Assembly: GCA_015680685.1 (NCBI GenBank)
Contig: MNCI01025132.1
Coordinates: 212,853-276,852 of the forward strand
DNA length: 64,000 nt
From: Gnetum montanum
Taxonomy: Eukaryota; Streptophyta; Gnetopsida; Gnetales; Gnetaceae
Direction of reading: 5' to 3'
Part shown: one piece after another, positions 47,501-57,419 of the stretch
Position numbering within the stretch: the first letter of the stretch is position 1
How the letters are laid out: each line of letters opens with the position of its first letter
The notes under the pieces: model-generated
Database searches by the model: none
Told to the model about the DNA's origin: nothing
The model's input: only the letters and a program-made list of their open reading frames with translations
Position numbers and translations under genes: made by a program

Positions 47501-48744
47501 TCAGTTTTTTCCATAACTACTTTTGGTTATTAAAATCAATGTTCAAGGATAAAATCAAATTTTACTTGTCTCTGATGGGGTTGCATGTTCTTTAGTGACG
47601 TTAATATTGTTTTTTTTAAATAAATACTGCAAGTTGCATGTAATACTTGTATATGTTAGGAGGATGCCATTACATTTTCTATTGATCACCGGAAATCTAA
47701 TGTATAGGGTGATATCCTTGAAGACCCTGCTGCAGAACCAAAGAAAGATATGTATCTGATAAGCGTTGATCCAGAGGAAGCACCAAAAGATCCTGAGTAA
47801 GATTGTTTGTTGATTAAAAAAAAAAAAGTTACAGTTACGATGATATTACTTGAAGTATAAAATTCTACTTTACAAAGTTTTGGCAAAGCCTTTGGATTGT
47901 TCGCATTATTCCTTTTTTTGGGTCAAGCCTCTGTTCTTGTAGAATTACATCATGTTTCAGCATTGTCACGATCAGAAGTTTTCCTTCTGCAATATATCGT
48001 TTCACTCTTTGTTGCCGCTTCCTGTATTTCTTCTAATCCTCTTGGACCACCTGGGCCTTACAGTAGCGGTCACCAGCCTTTCCAAGTTTTCACATGAATC
48101 AGCTATCTCAACATTCATATCTGTAGTAAAAGCTATAAAGTGTTTCCAGTTTGGATTTGATCGTATTATGCATGCTTTTTTTCCCCTACAGATATGTGGA
48201 GATAGGTATTGAATCAGGAATACCTGTTTCTTTGAATGGGAAGGAACTTTCTCCCGTAGCCTTACTGTCAACACTGAATGAGATTGGTGGGCGTCATGGA
48301 ATAGGGCGTATTGACATGGTAGAAAACAGACTTGTAGGCATGAAAAGCAGAGGTGTTTATGAAACGCCTGGAGGAACCATCTTAAATGCAGCTGTACGGG
48401 AATTGGAGTCGTTGACGCTTGACCGAGAAACAATGCAAGTCAAAGATTCACTTGCTTTGAAATATGCAGAACTGGTCTATGCAGGAAGATGGTTTGATCC
48501 ATTGAGAGAATCAATGGATGCGTTTATGGAGAAGATAACTGAGACAACAACCGGATCTGTGACATTGAAATTGTACAAGGGTTCAGTATCTGTTGCAAGC
48601 AGGGCAAGTCCATATAGCTTATATCGTCAAGACATATCTTCCTTTGAGGAGGGGAGTGGTATTTACAACCAGGCAGATGCTGCCGGATTCATTCGCCTGT
48701 ATGGGTTGCCAACAAGAGTTAGATCCATGTTAGAAAAGAAGTAA
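32467..48744 (+). CDS. ASS: Argininosuccinate synthase, plastid-targeted (nine coding exons, complete)
   Basis: Joins citrulline to aspartate using ATP, the penultimate step of arginine synthesis, in the chloroplast stroma. Exons: 32467-32530, 38461-38532, 39293-39431, 43408-43456, 45525-45707, 47114-47188, 47291-47476, 47708-47796, 48192-48744. All junctions are GT-AG and phases agree, giving 469 aa. Residues 1-~70 are Ser/Ala/Arg-rich and fit a transit peptide. Signature 1 AYSGGLDTS (ATP pyrophosphatase P-loop) is at 77-85; signature 2 [12 protein letters not shown] at 186-197 spans the exon 6/7 junction. The C-terminal domain is full length. ATG 32467 is followed at once by a second ATG in better context (ATGG), so either may initiate. 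There are no in-frame stops, unlike the nearby transposons. Introns range from 102 bp to 5930 bp. Confidence 0.96.
32531..38460 (+). other. ASS intron 1 (5930 bp)
   Basis: AT-rich intron. It holds the tandem duplication at 36512-36950 and a dispersed repeat copy at about 36115-36230. The stretch 33870-34520 is scattered with GGTTGCC/GGCAAC words but has no clear element ends. No exon-like sequence found. Confidence 0.7.
36512..36950. repeat. Tandem duplication, two ~219-bp units, in ASS intron 1
   Basis: Unit 1 is 36512-36730 and unit 2 is 36731-36950. Both start TATATTGAAATGACTCAAAA and end GTGTGAATTTTCTTA. They differ by a few substitutions and single-base indels, so the duplication is fairly recent. 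Confidence 0.92.
38461..38532 (+). CDS. ASS: ASS exon 2
   Basis: Begins after CTCCAG and ends before GTAACAGA. Encodes [23 protein letters not shown] basic, Ser-rich presequence. Phase 1 on both sides. Placement rests on splice consensus, frame and composition, not on conserved residues. Confidence 0.78.
39293..39431 (+). CDS. ASS: ASS exon 3 (ATP-binding signature)
   Basis: Ends the presequence and starts the enzyme: [20 protein letters not shown]. Contains the SGGLDTS P-loop. Donor AG|GTATGT, phase 2. Confidence 0.95.
40020..40300. repeat. Diverged dispersed repeat, copy 2, in ASS intron 3
   Basis: Partner of 31500-31830 with the same order of conserved words. Family unknown. Confidence 0.55.
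40734..40970 (+). repeat. 5' LTR of the TRIM-like element
   Basis: 237 bp, TGTTGGAATTG to ATGCCAACA. Aligns with 42036-42264 along its length, including a GCTTGTATGGAACCACATGTATAAG / GCTTGTAATGAACTACATATAAA-type block. Confidence 0.75.
42036..42264 (+). repeat. 3' LTR of the TRIM-like element
   Basis: About 229 bp, TGTTGGAATAGATGG to CCCTAATA. Its terminal CA is degenerate, but the adjoining CATCT matches the 5' flank exactly. Confidence 0.72.
43408..43456 (+). CDS. ASS: ASS exon 4
   Basis: A 49-bp exon encoding [16 protein letters not shown], the standard continuation after VPWLR. Acceptor TTGCAG; donor is GTTCGA, a weaker GT site. Restores phase 0. Confidence 0.95.
44131..44163. repeat. 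T-run/A-run hairpin in ASS intron 4
   Basis: A T12 run, CTG, then an A12 run, flanked by GG and CACC, can fold into a short AU stem. Probably simple-sequence drift. Confidence 0.7.
45525..45707 (+). CDS. ASS: ASS exon 5
   Basis: Encodes [17 protein letters not shown] through [20 protein letters not shown] and SMARPVIAK, the aspartate/citrulline-binding part of the nucleotide-binding domain. Phase 0 on both sides. Confidence 0.96.
47114..47188 (+). CDS. ASS: ASS exon 6
   Basis: Encodes [20 protein letters not shown] and KGNDQ, the first part of signature 2. Phase 0. Confidence 0.96.
47291..47476 (+). CDS. ASS: ASS exon 7
   Basis: Encodes [20 protein letters not shown] through [12 protein letters not shown]. 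Completes signature 2 and enters the synthetase domain. Phase 0. Confidence 0.96.
47708..47796 (+). CDS. ASS: ASS exon 8
   Basis: Encodes [20 protein letters not shown] through PEEAPKDPE. The acceptor GTATAG lacks a good pyrimidine tract, but frame and family conservation decide it. Donor GA|GTAAG. Confidence 0.93.
48192..48744 (+). CDS. ASS: ASS exon 9 (C-terminal domain, stop)
   Basis: Encodes [18 protein letters not shown], the [18 protein letters not shown] block, [15 protein letters not shown], and the C-terminal oligomerisation helix ending MLEKK with TAA at 48742-48744. Confidence 0.97.
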
Positions 48745-48876
48745 TCTGCAGTTGAGTTGTTTTGGCATCTCCGTTCTCAGAATTTTTGGATTTCTGAATT
48801 CAACAAGGGAATAAGAGTACCATGCTTTTTAAAAGAAATATCATGTTTTCTATACGCTAGTGCAAATGATTTTTTA

Positions 48877-48886
48877 ATAAATAAAC
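48877..48886 (+). terminator. ASS: Candidate poly(A) signal of ASS
   Basis: AATAAATAAA lies 133 bp after the stop in a U-rich context, a typical plant near-upstream element. Other AT-rich sites nearby could also serve. Confidence 0.45.
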
Positions 48887-49229
48887 TAAAATGCAAGTTA
48901 TTTTGACAAGGGTATCAATTTCTTATTGTTATTTTGACTTTATGAAATTTCTATGATCATGTGATGTGATGTGGTTAGTGACACCCATAAGTCATTAACT
49001 AAATGGTATTTGCTTACACCATGTGATGTTTCTAACGGCATCTGCATTGTAATTTGTTGTATGCTCTTTCTATTGCAGTGGTATTTTGGGTATCATTTAT
49101 GGTTTCTAATCTTTGTTTCCTAGTGAGTTGTTTTCTTAGTGGTAAGACTCTTGAAAGGTCCAAGTCATGGGTTTGATTTTGATTGGTAATAAGGTGTTAT
49201 TTAAAGTTCTAATTTTTATATTTTTCTTT

Positions 49230-49760
49230 GTTTGAGATTTTTATTGATGAACTTGAAGAGTGGATGCATAAAGTATTAATTCAATTTGCAATTAAAATGG
49301 GAAATAGTCTTATTAGTCTTTTATTTTATGATGATGGAGTTGTTTTGATATAACAAATGCTTAATACTTTCATGAATTTTGTGAAGAGTTTCAATGAAAG
49401 TTAATGTGCCAACTATATATTAAAAAAAAATACGTTAGTTTCAACACTATTTTATAATAAGAGAAAATATTGATAAGTAGGATTCTAATTTTTATAAATG
49501 GTCAAGAAAGAAAGTTATTTAATAGTTTTATTCATGTAAAACAATAATGTTACATTTCTCTTACTTTGTTTAGGATTTTTATTTATGAATTTGAAGAGTA
49601 AAGTACCAATTCAATTTGTAACTAAAATTGGAAATAGTTTTGTTAGTTTTTTAATTTATAATAATGATGTTGTCTTGATTTCAAACTCAATGAAAGGGTT
49701 GCAACAAATGCTTAATACTTTTGATAATTATTGTGAAGAGTTCGAAATAAAAGTTAAGGA
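49230..49760 (+). mobile_element. Two decayed LINE reverse-transcriptase fragments in tandem
   Basis: 49230-49412 and 49564-49760 are diverged copies of the same stretch. The second reads FVSFLIYNNDVVLISNS, then MKGLQQMLNTFDNYCEE, matching the RT palm (usual F/Y-ADD-VVL box, here YNND). The first has lost the middle part. Later sequence to ~50230 may be further LINE debris. Both lie between ASS and MAP1. Confidence 0.65.
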
Positions 49761-50230
49761 ATTTATTCTTGCTTATGATGTTTAAATGATTCTAACTTAG
49801 GATATTTAAAAGCAACTCCCTATTTTGCTATTCTTCAACTAAGTATTCTTTGTGGGTGTGTTGTATAAGGTCTTAGTTTAGCACATAAATGTTGGAAAAA
49901 GATAGAAGAAATTTAAAGCTTTTTTAGCTTCATGAATTCAAAATGAAGAGATACTATATTATGTTTCTTAAATAGAGATGATATCCTTAGAAGTTGAAGC
50001 TATTCATTAGCTTATATGTTACACCTAATCCTTTTAAATTTTCATTAGGTAGATCCTCCAAACAAATGTCGTGATGGAAAACCAAGATAAAGGATAGTTT
50101 CATAAGGGAGTTATATCAAATAATGGAATATTCAAGAATACATTCTTTATTCTAATCCTAAGAAAGTTCACAAATTGGTTAAATAAATAGTATTTTAAAA
50201 GTTTGGAAAAATATATTGGGAAAAACATTT

Positions 50231-51201
50231 CTATTTGAGTAGTAGCAAAACCTTAATTTAAAGGCAATCCTCTTAACTTAGGCAATCTATATATTGGTTG
50301 CTATTCTTCTACATTTTCAATGTACAGTTAGTAGAACATGAATAAAATTTCATCTTTTAAAAGTTGAAATAGGCAGATGACTTAAAATTCTGCATGAAGC
50401 GTAAATATGATGACTATGCAATACAAATAGCGTTGAAGATGAACACCACATTTTCCTTTAATACCCTACATTTGAGCACAATAGACACAATTGTGATATT
50501 GCAAGTGTAAATTTGGTTGATTTGTTCCAATTGTTCTAGGCTACTGTTGGTAATTTTTAAAATTATATTTTCTAAATTCATTGCATGTATAGAATAAAAT
50601 TTCAATTTCATAATTCTAAAAACTTTGTGAACCATAAAAGTTAAGTTTAGTTTTAATTTCAAATCATGATTTAAACCAAAGTGGGTTAAAACTCTAACCT
50701 TATTTTCATCATTTTATTATATTATAATGAAAAATTGTGTTGCCATTATTTTCTTATAGTATAACAAAAAATTAAGGTGTTGCTTGTGAAATCGTTGAAA
50801 GCACACCGTTAAGTAAACCCGACAACTAAACAATATTCTTATATATATATATAATAAGAGTGTATATGTCATGGGAATTAAGCATGTATCTATTTTATAG
50901 AAATGATCGTCTCCCTGAATCTCTTGGTGGTGGGAAGCTGATTCCACTCGATGAATCTGTTGTCTGCATAGAAACCTATTATGAGTATTATCTTATGTTA
51001 TTCGCTTTACGATCAATCCAGTTTCGGGCGCCTGAAATTAATATAATGACTTTATATAAATATCCTCATTTCATTTGGAACGCTTGTTGAGTAGCGGGAT
51101 GGCCGCAAAACAGGGGTACGAAGACTTCAAATTGGAGAGTAATCCAACATCCTAAGTATCTGCAGAGATAAACTGTTTGCAGAGCCGAGCAAAGCAATTC
51201 A
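50231..51201. other. Intergenic region and probable MAP1 upstream sequence
   Basis: No supported gene. The last ~150 bp before 51202 are less AT-rich and are likely 5'UTR. A TA-rich run lies at about 50840-50853. A short plus-strand ORF at 50860-51090 was not recognised. Confidence 0.4.
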
Positions 51202-51292
51202 ATGGCCAGTTGCCACTCAAGCATGTCATGGACGACCTCCACTGTCGCTGAATTTTCCGGGACTCCTTGTACTGCCTCTCTTTCCTTGCATG
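51202..51292 (+). CDS. MAP1: MAP1 exon 1 (presequence)
   Basis: ATG at 51202 in AATGGCC context. Encodes [18 protein letters not shown], then a Ser/Thr/Cys-rich tail. Ends in phase 1 before GTAATTTG. Confidence 0.78.
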
Positions 51293-54200
51293 GTAATTTG
51301 CTCTTTTCATCGTCGGCTTCCGTGCTCTAGTAATTCTATCCTGTTTCAGTTTGAGGTTAATGTCATTTCGCTAGCCCCATATTTGCCTAATGAGCTGGAA
51401 TTAAACCCCTGTAGAGCATTACGATATCGAAATGTTCCGGACATTTCCCATTCTAAGAGCATAGGAGAGTGCAATCGGTGGATTTCAAATGTTAAATAGA
51501 ATTTCACTGTCTCTTGGCTTTTGTCAATGAATGTTGGGATATGTTTTGATTTTAAAAAGCATTATTAAAGTGTTTGCATTTCTTTACTGGCATGAATGGA
51601 TTGAAAATTGTTGAAAACTGCTGACCATTTCGTGGTGAATGCTTGATTTAAAGTTCCTGAATTGTTACGTAGGCGAGGTTATGAACTCATAGTTGAAGCT
51701 TCTCTTGGAGTCAAGCTCTCTTGCTTGTTAAGGCGTGCATTCAAATTGTCGTGACATGTTTTGATTTTAAGAAGTATTAAAGTGTTCGGCATTTCTCCCG
51801 GAGTATGTGTAGATTTAAAATAGTTCAACAGAGCTGACCTTTTTAAAGTGTATGTCGTCATAAGTTAAATTGCTGAAGTTGTCAAGGCGGAAATATCGGT
51901 TGGTTACGCAGTTGTGGGTAAACCTTCTCTTGGCTGTGGTCTCTACAATGTTTTCCCACTTCTTTTTGTGTTTGCATCGCTCCAATAATTTCTCATTGAA
52001 CGTTGCAAATCAGTGGCTGCACTATGTACTTACACAGTTTGCCTGACCAAGGGATATATAGCGATTTTCAGGAAGGAGAGGCAGGCTAAATTATTTCTCG
52101 ATTGCTTGTGAAAGAGGCTTTGGTTTTCCCAGAATGACTGTAAAAAGGTGAGACATGATTATGAAGAGGACAAGGACATGAATGTTCATTCCTTTTTGTG
52201 ATTTTAAGAAATTTAGGTCATATTTTTTCTCTTTGAAGGCATAGTCCGCAGCATTTTAATCGGATTTGTCTGTATCCTTGTCATGTTAAATTTATTTCCT
52301 TGTGAAAAATTTTGTTAAAAAATGAAGCCCTTGGATTTGGGTTGTGCATTCATTCAGAAAAGGTGCCTTACTTATCTCTCATATTTATCGCTTCTTAAGT
52401 TTTTAGAAAATGTTTCAAAAATTTGTAAAGATTTTTAAATTAAAAAATGTTAGAAAGCTTTAGGTCATTTTTATATATTAAAATGAATAGCCACATCATC
52501 ATCATCATCCTAGCCTTGTTTGAACAAAATGGGATTGGCTGAAATGAATAGCTACATCAAAGTGGAAATACAATGCACTATATTTTGTAATTTAGGATCT
52601 AACGAATTCATTGCAAACACAAGAAGCAATAAACTTTTTAAGCTTTTCATACTAATTCATTGCAGAACTTTGCATGCTTCATATGGATTAAAACAATGCA
52701 CTTATATCTGAAGCATCGACAAAAAGGTGCTTTATTGGCTTCTTTGAGATGTAATAGATTCAGGACTAGCTTTGAGTGATCTAGCATTTTTCCTGCAGCA
52801 ATTGCTTTTATTATGCTTTTTATGTTCAGCTGTAGCAGCACCCTCCTTCATTTTTTGACTCTGAATATTGTCATTATCACAAATATTGTGTTTGCTTTTG
52901 ACTCTGAATGTAATTTCTGACCACCATGGCAATATACTAAGACCTTTTCTAGTAACGGCGGGCTGCACTCCTTGAGTCTTTTTGTAGTCTTAGCAGATGT
53001 GCTGTCTTTGATGTATTCAGCCGAATGAAGTAGAAAAAAACAAATCCATTTTGACAAAATTTTTAAGTGAAAACACTCTGATTAAACAACTTCTGCTCTT
53101 TCTTGTTATTCGAACTAAATGCTTCTGGTTGAATCCTATGATTTAAAATTGTACCTGAAGAAAAAAAAAATACTTATAACAATTTATGATTTTATGCTTG
53201 TGATCCTTGGTGATTGAAAGGGCTGCTTTTTTTAAAAATAAAACAAAAAGTCAATTGATACATAGCATTGCATTTCTATTTGAAATACTAATCCTTTTTC
53301 TACATGGACTCTGTATTATATAGAATAGCAGAAAGAAGAAAGTATCGAAGTAGAGGTAGTGTACAAAAGCGTACTCCATTAAGACCTGGAATTGTCCAGC
53401 CTCGGTTGCCGGTTCCTAATCACATACTGAAGCCACCTTATGTGAACTCTACTTCCTTGCCAGACCTGGTTAAAGAGCACCAAATACATGATGCTGAAGG
53501 GTTAATGAAAATGAGAGCTGCATGCCAGCTTGCAGCTCGTGTTTTAGAATATGCGGGGACATTAGTCAAGGTTTGCATTTGTATGATGAATTTAATTGTG
53601 CCTTCTCATAGAGAATGGTGTAAACTACCTCATGTGATATCTTTGTGGGATTGAAGTCTCTATTTTTAATGCCTGATTTGGATGTTAAATCACCTAAATA
53701 TCAATGAACTAAACTTAAGATATCATGTAGCAGTATGTACAAGTGGATATACAGTAATCTAGAAACTGTCATGATTAATATTCAGAACAGAAGACAAGCA
53801 CTAATGAAATGCACAAAAGTAGCTAGATCAAGAGAGTACCAGAAGAGATAGCTTTATTAAGCATCCAAAAAGTAGATTAAATATATTGTGGAGATGCTTG
53901 GAGAATTGTATTGCTAGGGAATGCCGTAGGTGTGTTAACAGGTATTTTTAGCAACTTGAGTTTGTTACTTCTATCCAAGCCTTAAAAAAGAGATCAAGGA
54001 TTATGTTAGCAGCTGCTCTATATGCTGGAAGGTTAAGCCAGACTAACTATAACTAGGTGGTCTGTAGTTGGAATGGCAATGTGAAGAGATCTTCATGAAC
54101 ATTATCATGAGGATTTTAATGTCTCTTAAAGACTAGAATGTGATTTTTGATAACAAAAAATTGCTTAGCATATGTAGCTTATTTAGCCAACTGTAGTAGA

Positions 54201-56776
54201 AGCAACTAACTAACACATACTTATGAGTGCTCCCCCTTTTTTTTTCCCCAAAAAATAAGTTTAGTAATAGTGCCCTTTTCAAGGGATCCTTGTTGGTTTG
54301 AAATCACAAATTTATATAAACTTTTTGCTAAGATCAAAGATTCAATTGAGTTTGTTACTGTCTTTCAGCACATCTTGTTAGTCTTAGATAGATGGGCATT
54401 TGAAATAAGGTAACTGAGTAACGGAAGGTACATTTCTATCCAAAGTGATACTTCTATGCAAAATTGGTAGGGAATTGAATGTTTTGAATAGTTTGTTGTA
54501 CTTGGTAGATGCAATACTTACTTTGTTAGTGATAATGTGGTGCAATAGGTGGCTATGCTGAGTAGATTGGACATTTCTTGAAGTAGACAGTATGTAGGGC
54601 CAGGATAGTCCTCCTGGCATTATCCCTTTGGAAGAACTTCATAGGCCTCTACAATCTGCAAGAATTCCTGATCTCCTATTGGATTCTTATCACGGTGAAG
54701 GCCTTTAGACCTTCCTCTATGGTTTGGACAAATTTCCTTCAAGGAGGCTTCTTTCATAAGTTCTAACTGCTCGAATGTGTGTAACAGCCATTTCTAGAAA
54801 GAAGGGGCTACCATCTGAAGCTTTTAAAAAGATGATTGAAAATGGCAGGATATGTTTTTTTTTCCCAAACAATTAATTAGCCATTAGAAATTCAACTTTC
54901 CATTTGTCCAGCAAAGATAATCAATTCATCATAAAAAGTAAATCATAATTATACAAAATTGTAGAATGCAAATAACGGCCCAAGAGTCTAGCTAGAAGAG
55001 AATGCCAATCTGATGATTGACATTTTTAAGTATTCACTATGCACCCAAGGTGTAATACAAATGTAGAAACAACTAAACTTGGAACCATTTTCATAGCTTT
55101 TTAGGCTAACAATAAGCAAATTAACGTAAATCAATCCATCTCAACAATCTTAAATTATACACAGCCAGACATAGTCATATTCTCATCATCATGTTGGTGC
55201 CTTTATCCCATTTATGATGGGCTGACCATTAAGGTAGGTAAAGGGTTTGATGATGATTTACTATTGCCAGCTGTCAACCTGACACCATAATCTTGAACAA
55301 CTATTTATACTGTTCTCCATAGTCTTGAACAATCCACATAACCAAGGATATACCTTTTGCACCACAAGCAGTTATTATGAGGAGGAATGCTTCTTCAAAA
55401 AACAGAAGGGAAACAGACAATATGAGACTACTAGGTGACAATAACACAATCTATTTTGATCCCAGCTTACAAATTCGAAACAAGTTTGTGCCTTGTATTC
55501 TACCGACGAAGCTGTGAAGGAAACTAAGTACCAATTACTTAACTAAATGATGGGAATTAGTATTTTAAATGTGTGGTTAATCTCTCCATCCCCAAATCAA
55601 GGAATATGATCCGGAAATAACAGTAATTGAGGGGGAGCAAAACATCTCCTGCAGCATGTGTTAAGACAACCTGACACTGCCAACCCCTGAAGAAAGACGA
55701 TCACAAAAGACAGAGGAAATACCCCTACCCTGGAGACAACACAAGAAGGACAATTGTTAAGAGAACATAACGCCAGTATATGAAAAACTATAAACTATAG
55801 CTTGGACATAAATGAAAACGATGGACACATCTTGGTGGATGCATAGGCAACGAGCAATTCCGTCAGGATAGATGAATTACAAAACCATGGAGTCTCTGCA
55901 ACCAAGAACGGTGGATAAAGGAAGCCTAGAGGAGGTACATAGAAGATACTCAAGTTTTCACTTGAACTGCATGATACACAAGAAAATGATTAAAATCTTA
56001 ACATGGAATTGTAAGGATCAAGGGAATCCTTACAAATGGAAGTTCCCTAAAAATATTGCATATAATTTGATTTGTGATGTGGTCCTTCTTTAAGAAACCA
56101 AGGTGTAAAAATGCAACAGACTAAATGAGAGGGTTGGTATGCTTATTGTGTTCCTTTACAAAGGTGTGGGATCTTGCTATGCTTAGTCGAGGAGAATTCC
56201 ATATAGTGGAGAAACGACCATGGTTTACCGGAATTTTTGAACTGAATTTTTGGTCCAAACTGTAAATATTAAGAAATAAGTCCTATTTCACAGATATTAG
56301 TGGTGAAATGCTTTGAAAGGAACTGCATGACATATGTAATTTGAAATGTATCTAAAATTTTAAAGTTACCTTATTGGAAAAAATATTATATTCTATGCAA
56401 CTTTTTAGTTTGTTTCAAGAACTACTTGTCAACTTAGCACTACAATTTTATGTTGGTGGCATCTGCAGCCATCTATAACAACAGATGAAATTGACAACGC
56501 TGTTCATGAGATGATTATTACCGCTGGAGCATATCCTTCTCCTCTTGGTTACGGTGGCTTTCCTAAAAGTGTGTGCACATCGGTTAATGAATGCATGTGC
56601 CATGGAATACCTGACAAGCGTCCTCTGCAGGTTCTTCAGTACTGATCATTTTGTTATCATTATCTCTTACCTGTGATTTGTAATTAATGATTTTCATTTA
56701 TGACAACCAAGCCAGTTGCATTCTGAACACGCAGGATGGAGATATCATCAACATTGATGTGACAGTTTACTTAAAT
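51202..56776 (+). CDS. MAP1: Methionine aminopeptidase type 1, organelle-targeted (first four exons; 3' part beyond window)
   Basis: A metal-dependent enzyme that removes the N-terminal Met from new proteins. Exons: 51202-51292, 53332-53570, 56469-56630, 56735-56776; GT-AG junctions and phases agree, giving 178 aa so far. Residues 1-~45 are Ser/Thr-rich, then basic (RRKYRSRGS), fitting a plastid or mitochondrial presequence. The family region starts at [12 protein letters not shown] and [20 protein letters not shown]. Substrate-site His 155 lies in [11 protein letters not shown] and the first metal ligand Asp 172 in [11 protein letters not shown]. The HGDTS exon and the remaining His/Glu ligands are not found in 56777-64000. 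Closest in style to the plant MAP1B/1C/1D group; I cannot tell which. Confidence 0.92.
51529..51960. repeat. Diverged tandem duplication in MAP1 intron 1
   Basis: Two units about 220 bp apart share ATGTTTTGATTTTAARAAG, TTAAAGTG, GCTGACC and CTTCTCTTGG in the same order. More diverged than the duplication in ASS intron 1. Confidence 0.6.
53332..53570 (+). CDS. MAP1: MAP1 exon 2
   Basis: Acceptor ATAGCAG. Encodes the basic end of the presequence, [20 protein letters not shown], the [20 protein letters not shown] helix and YAGTLVK. Phase 0 donor GTTTGC. Confidence 0.94.
55985..56170 (+). mobile_element. LINE endonuclease fragment in MAP1 intron 2
   Basis: Reads [18 protein letters not shown], then DVVLL-stop-ETKV, matching the start of plant L1 ORF2 endonuclease (ILSWNxRGxGxPYK, as at 61438). 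Only the first ~60 codons survive. Confidence 0.65.
56469..56630 (+). CDS. MAP1: MAP1 exon 3
   Basis: Encodes [37 protein letters not shown] and [13 protein letters not shown], the type-1 MetAP signature region with the substrate-binding His. Confidence 0.96.
56735..56776 (+). CDS. MAP1: MAP1 exon 4
   Basis: A 42-bp exon encoding [14 protein letters not shown], with the first metal-ligand Asp. Acceptor CACGCAG, donor GTAAGT. Confidence 0.94.
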
Positions 56777-57419
56777 GTAAGTTCATTTAATGTACATGTT
56801 ATGACTATTGCATATGAACCTAATTTAGCACATCTTTTACAAGAATGTAATGCAATATCTTATAAGTTTTCATCTAAAAACCAAGGGAAATGAGATTCAG
56901 ATGATTTATATAGACATCTCACGTTCAATGCACTCTAAAAATAAGTTGTTTGAACCAACACGTGATTGTTTTTTAATCCGTTGGATATCTTCTTTTGTCT
57001 GAACAAGCAACAAGGGATCATATTAATAAAATAATATTGGAAGTAAAATGAGATTAGTTGTGGGATTTTAACAATCAGCCAAGAAGATAGGATCAAATTT
57101 TTAACGAAAAGTTTAAAAATAAAACAACCATATTAAGGTACAGTGTAATCCTAACTTTGGAAACAAAAATTATATCATGTAAGGCTTTAAAACTCAAAAA
57201 TTTAAGTCCTATTTTATATATCTCATTTTCTATCCGATTTTTTACTGCTAGCTGTTTACTCCATCTAAATTGATTTTTGTCCCTTTAAAAGTTAGTTAAC
57301 TTTATCCTTCTAGATTTGAAAGATCCTATGTGCTAGCAAAGCATTTCAAATTTTATGAATGTGTTGAACTCTGCCAATTTAAATCTAGGTTGCTACAAGA
57401 TCTTGCAATGAGTTTGACA

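Noticed and set aside
50860-51090. Short plus-strand ORF before MAP1 as a gene
   Set aside because: No recognisable family, AT-rich start, and no splice or regulatory support; probably chance, partly in the MAP1 5' flank.
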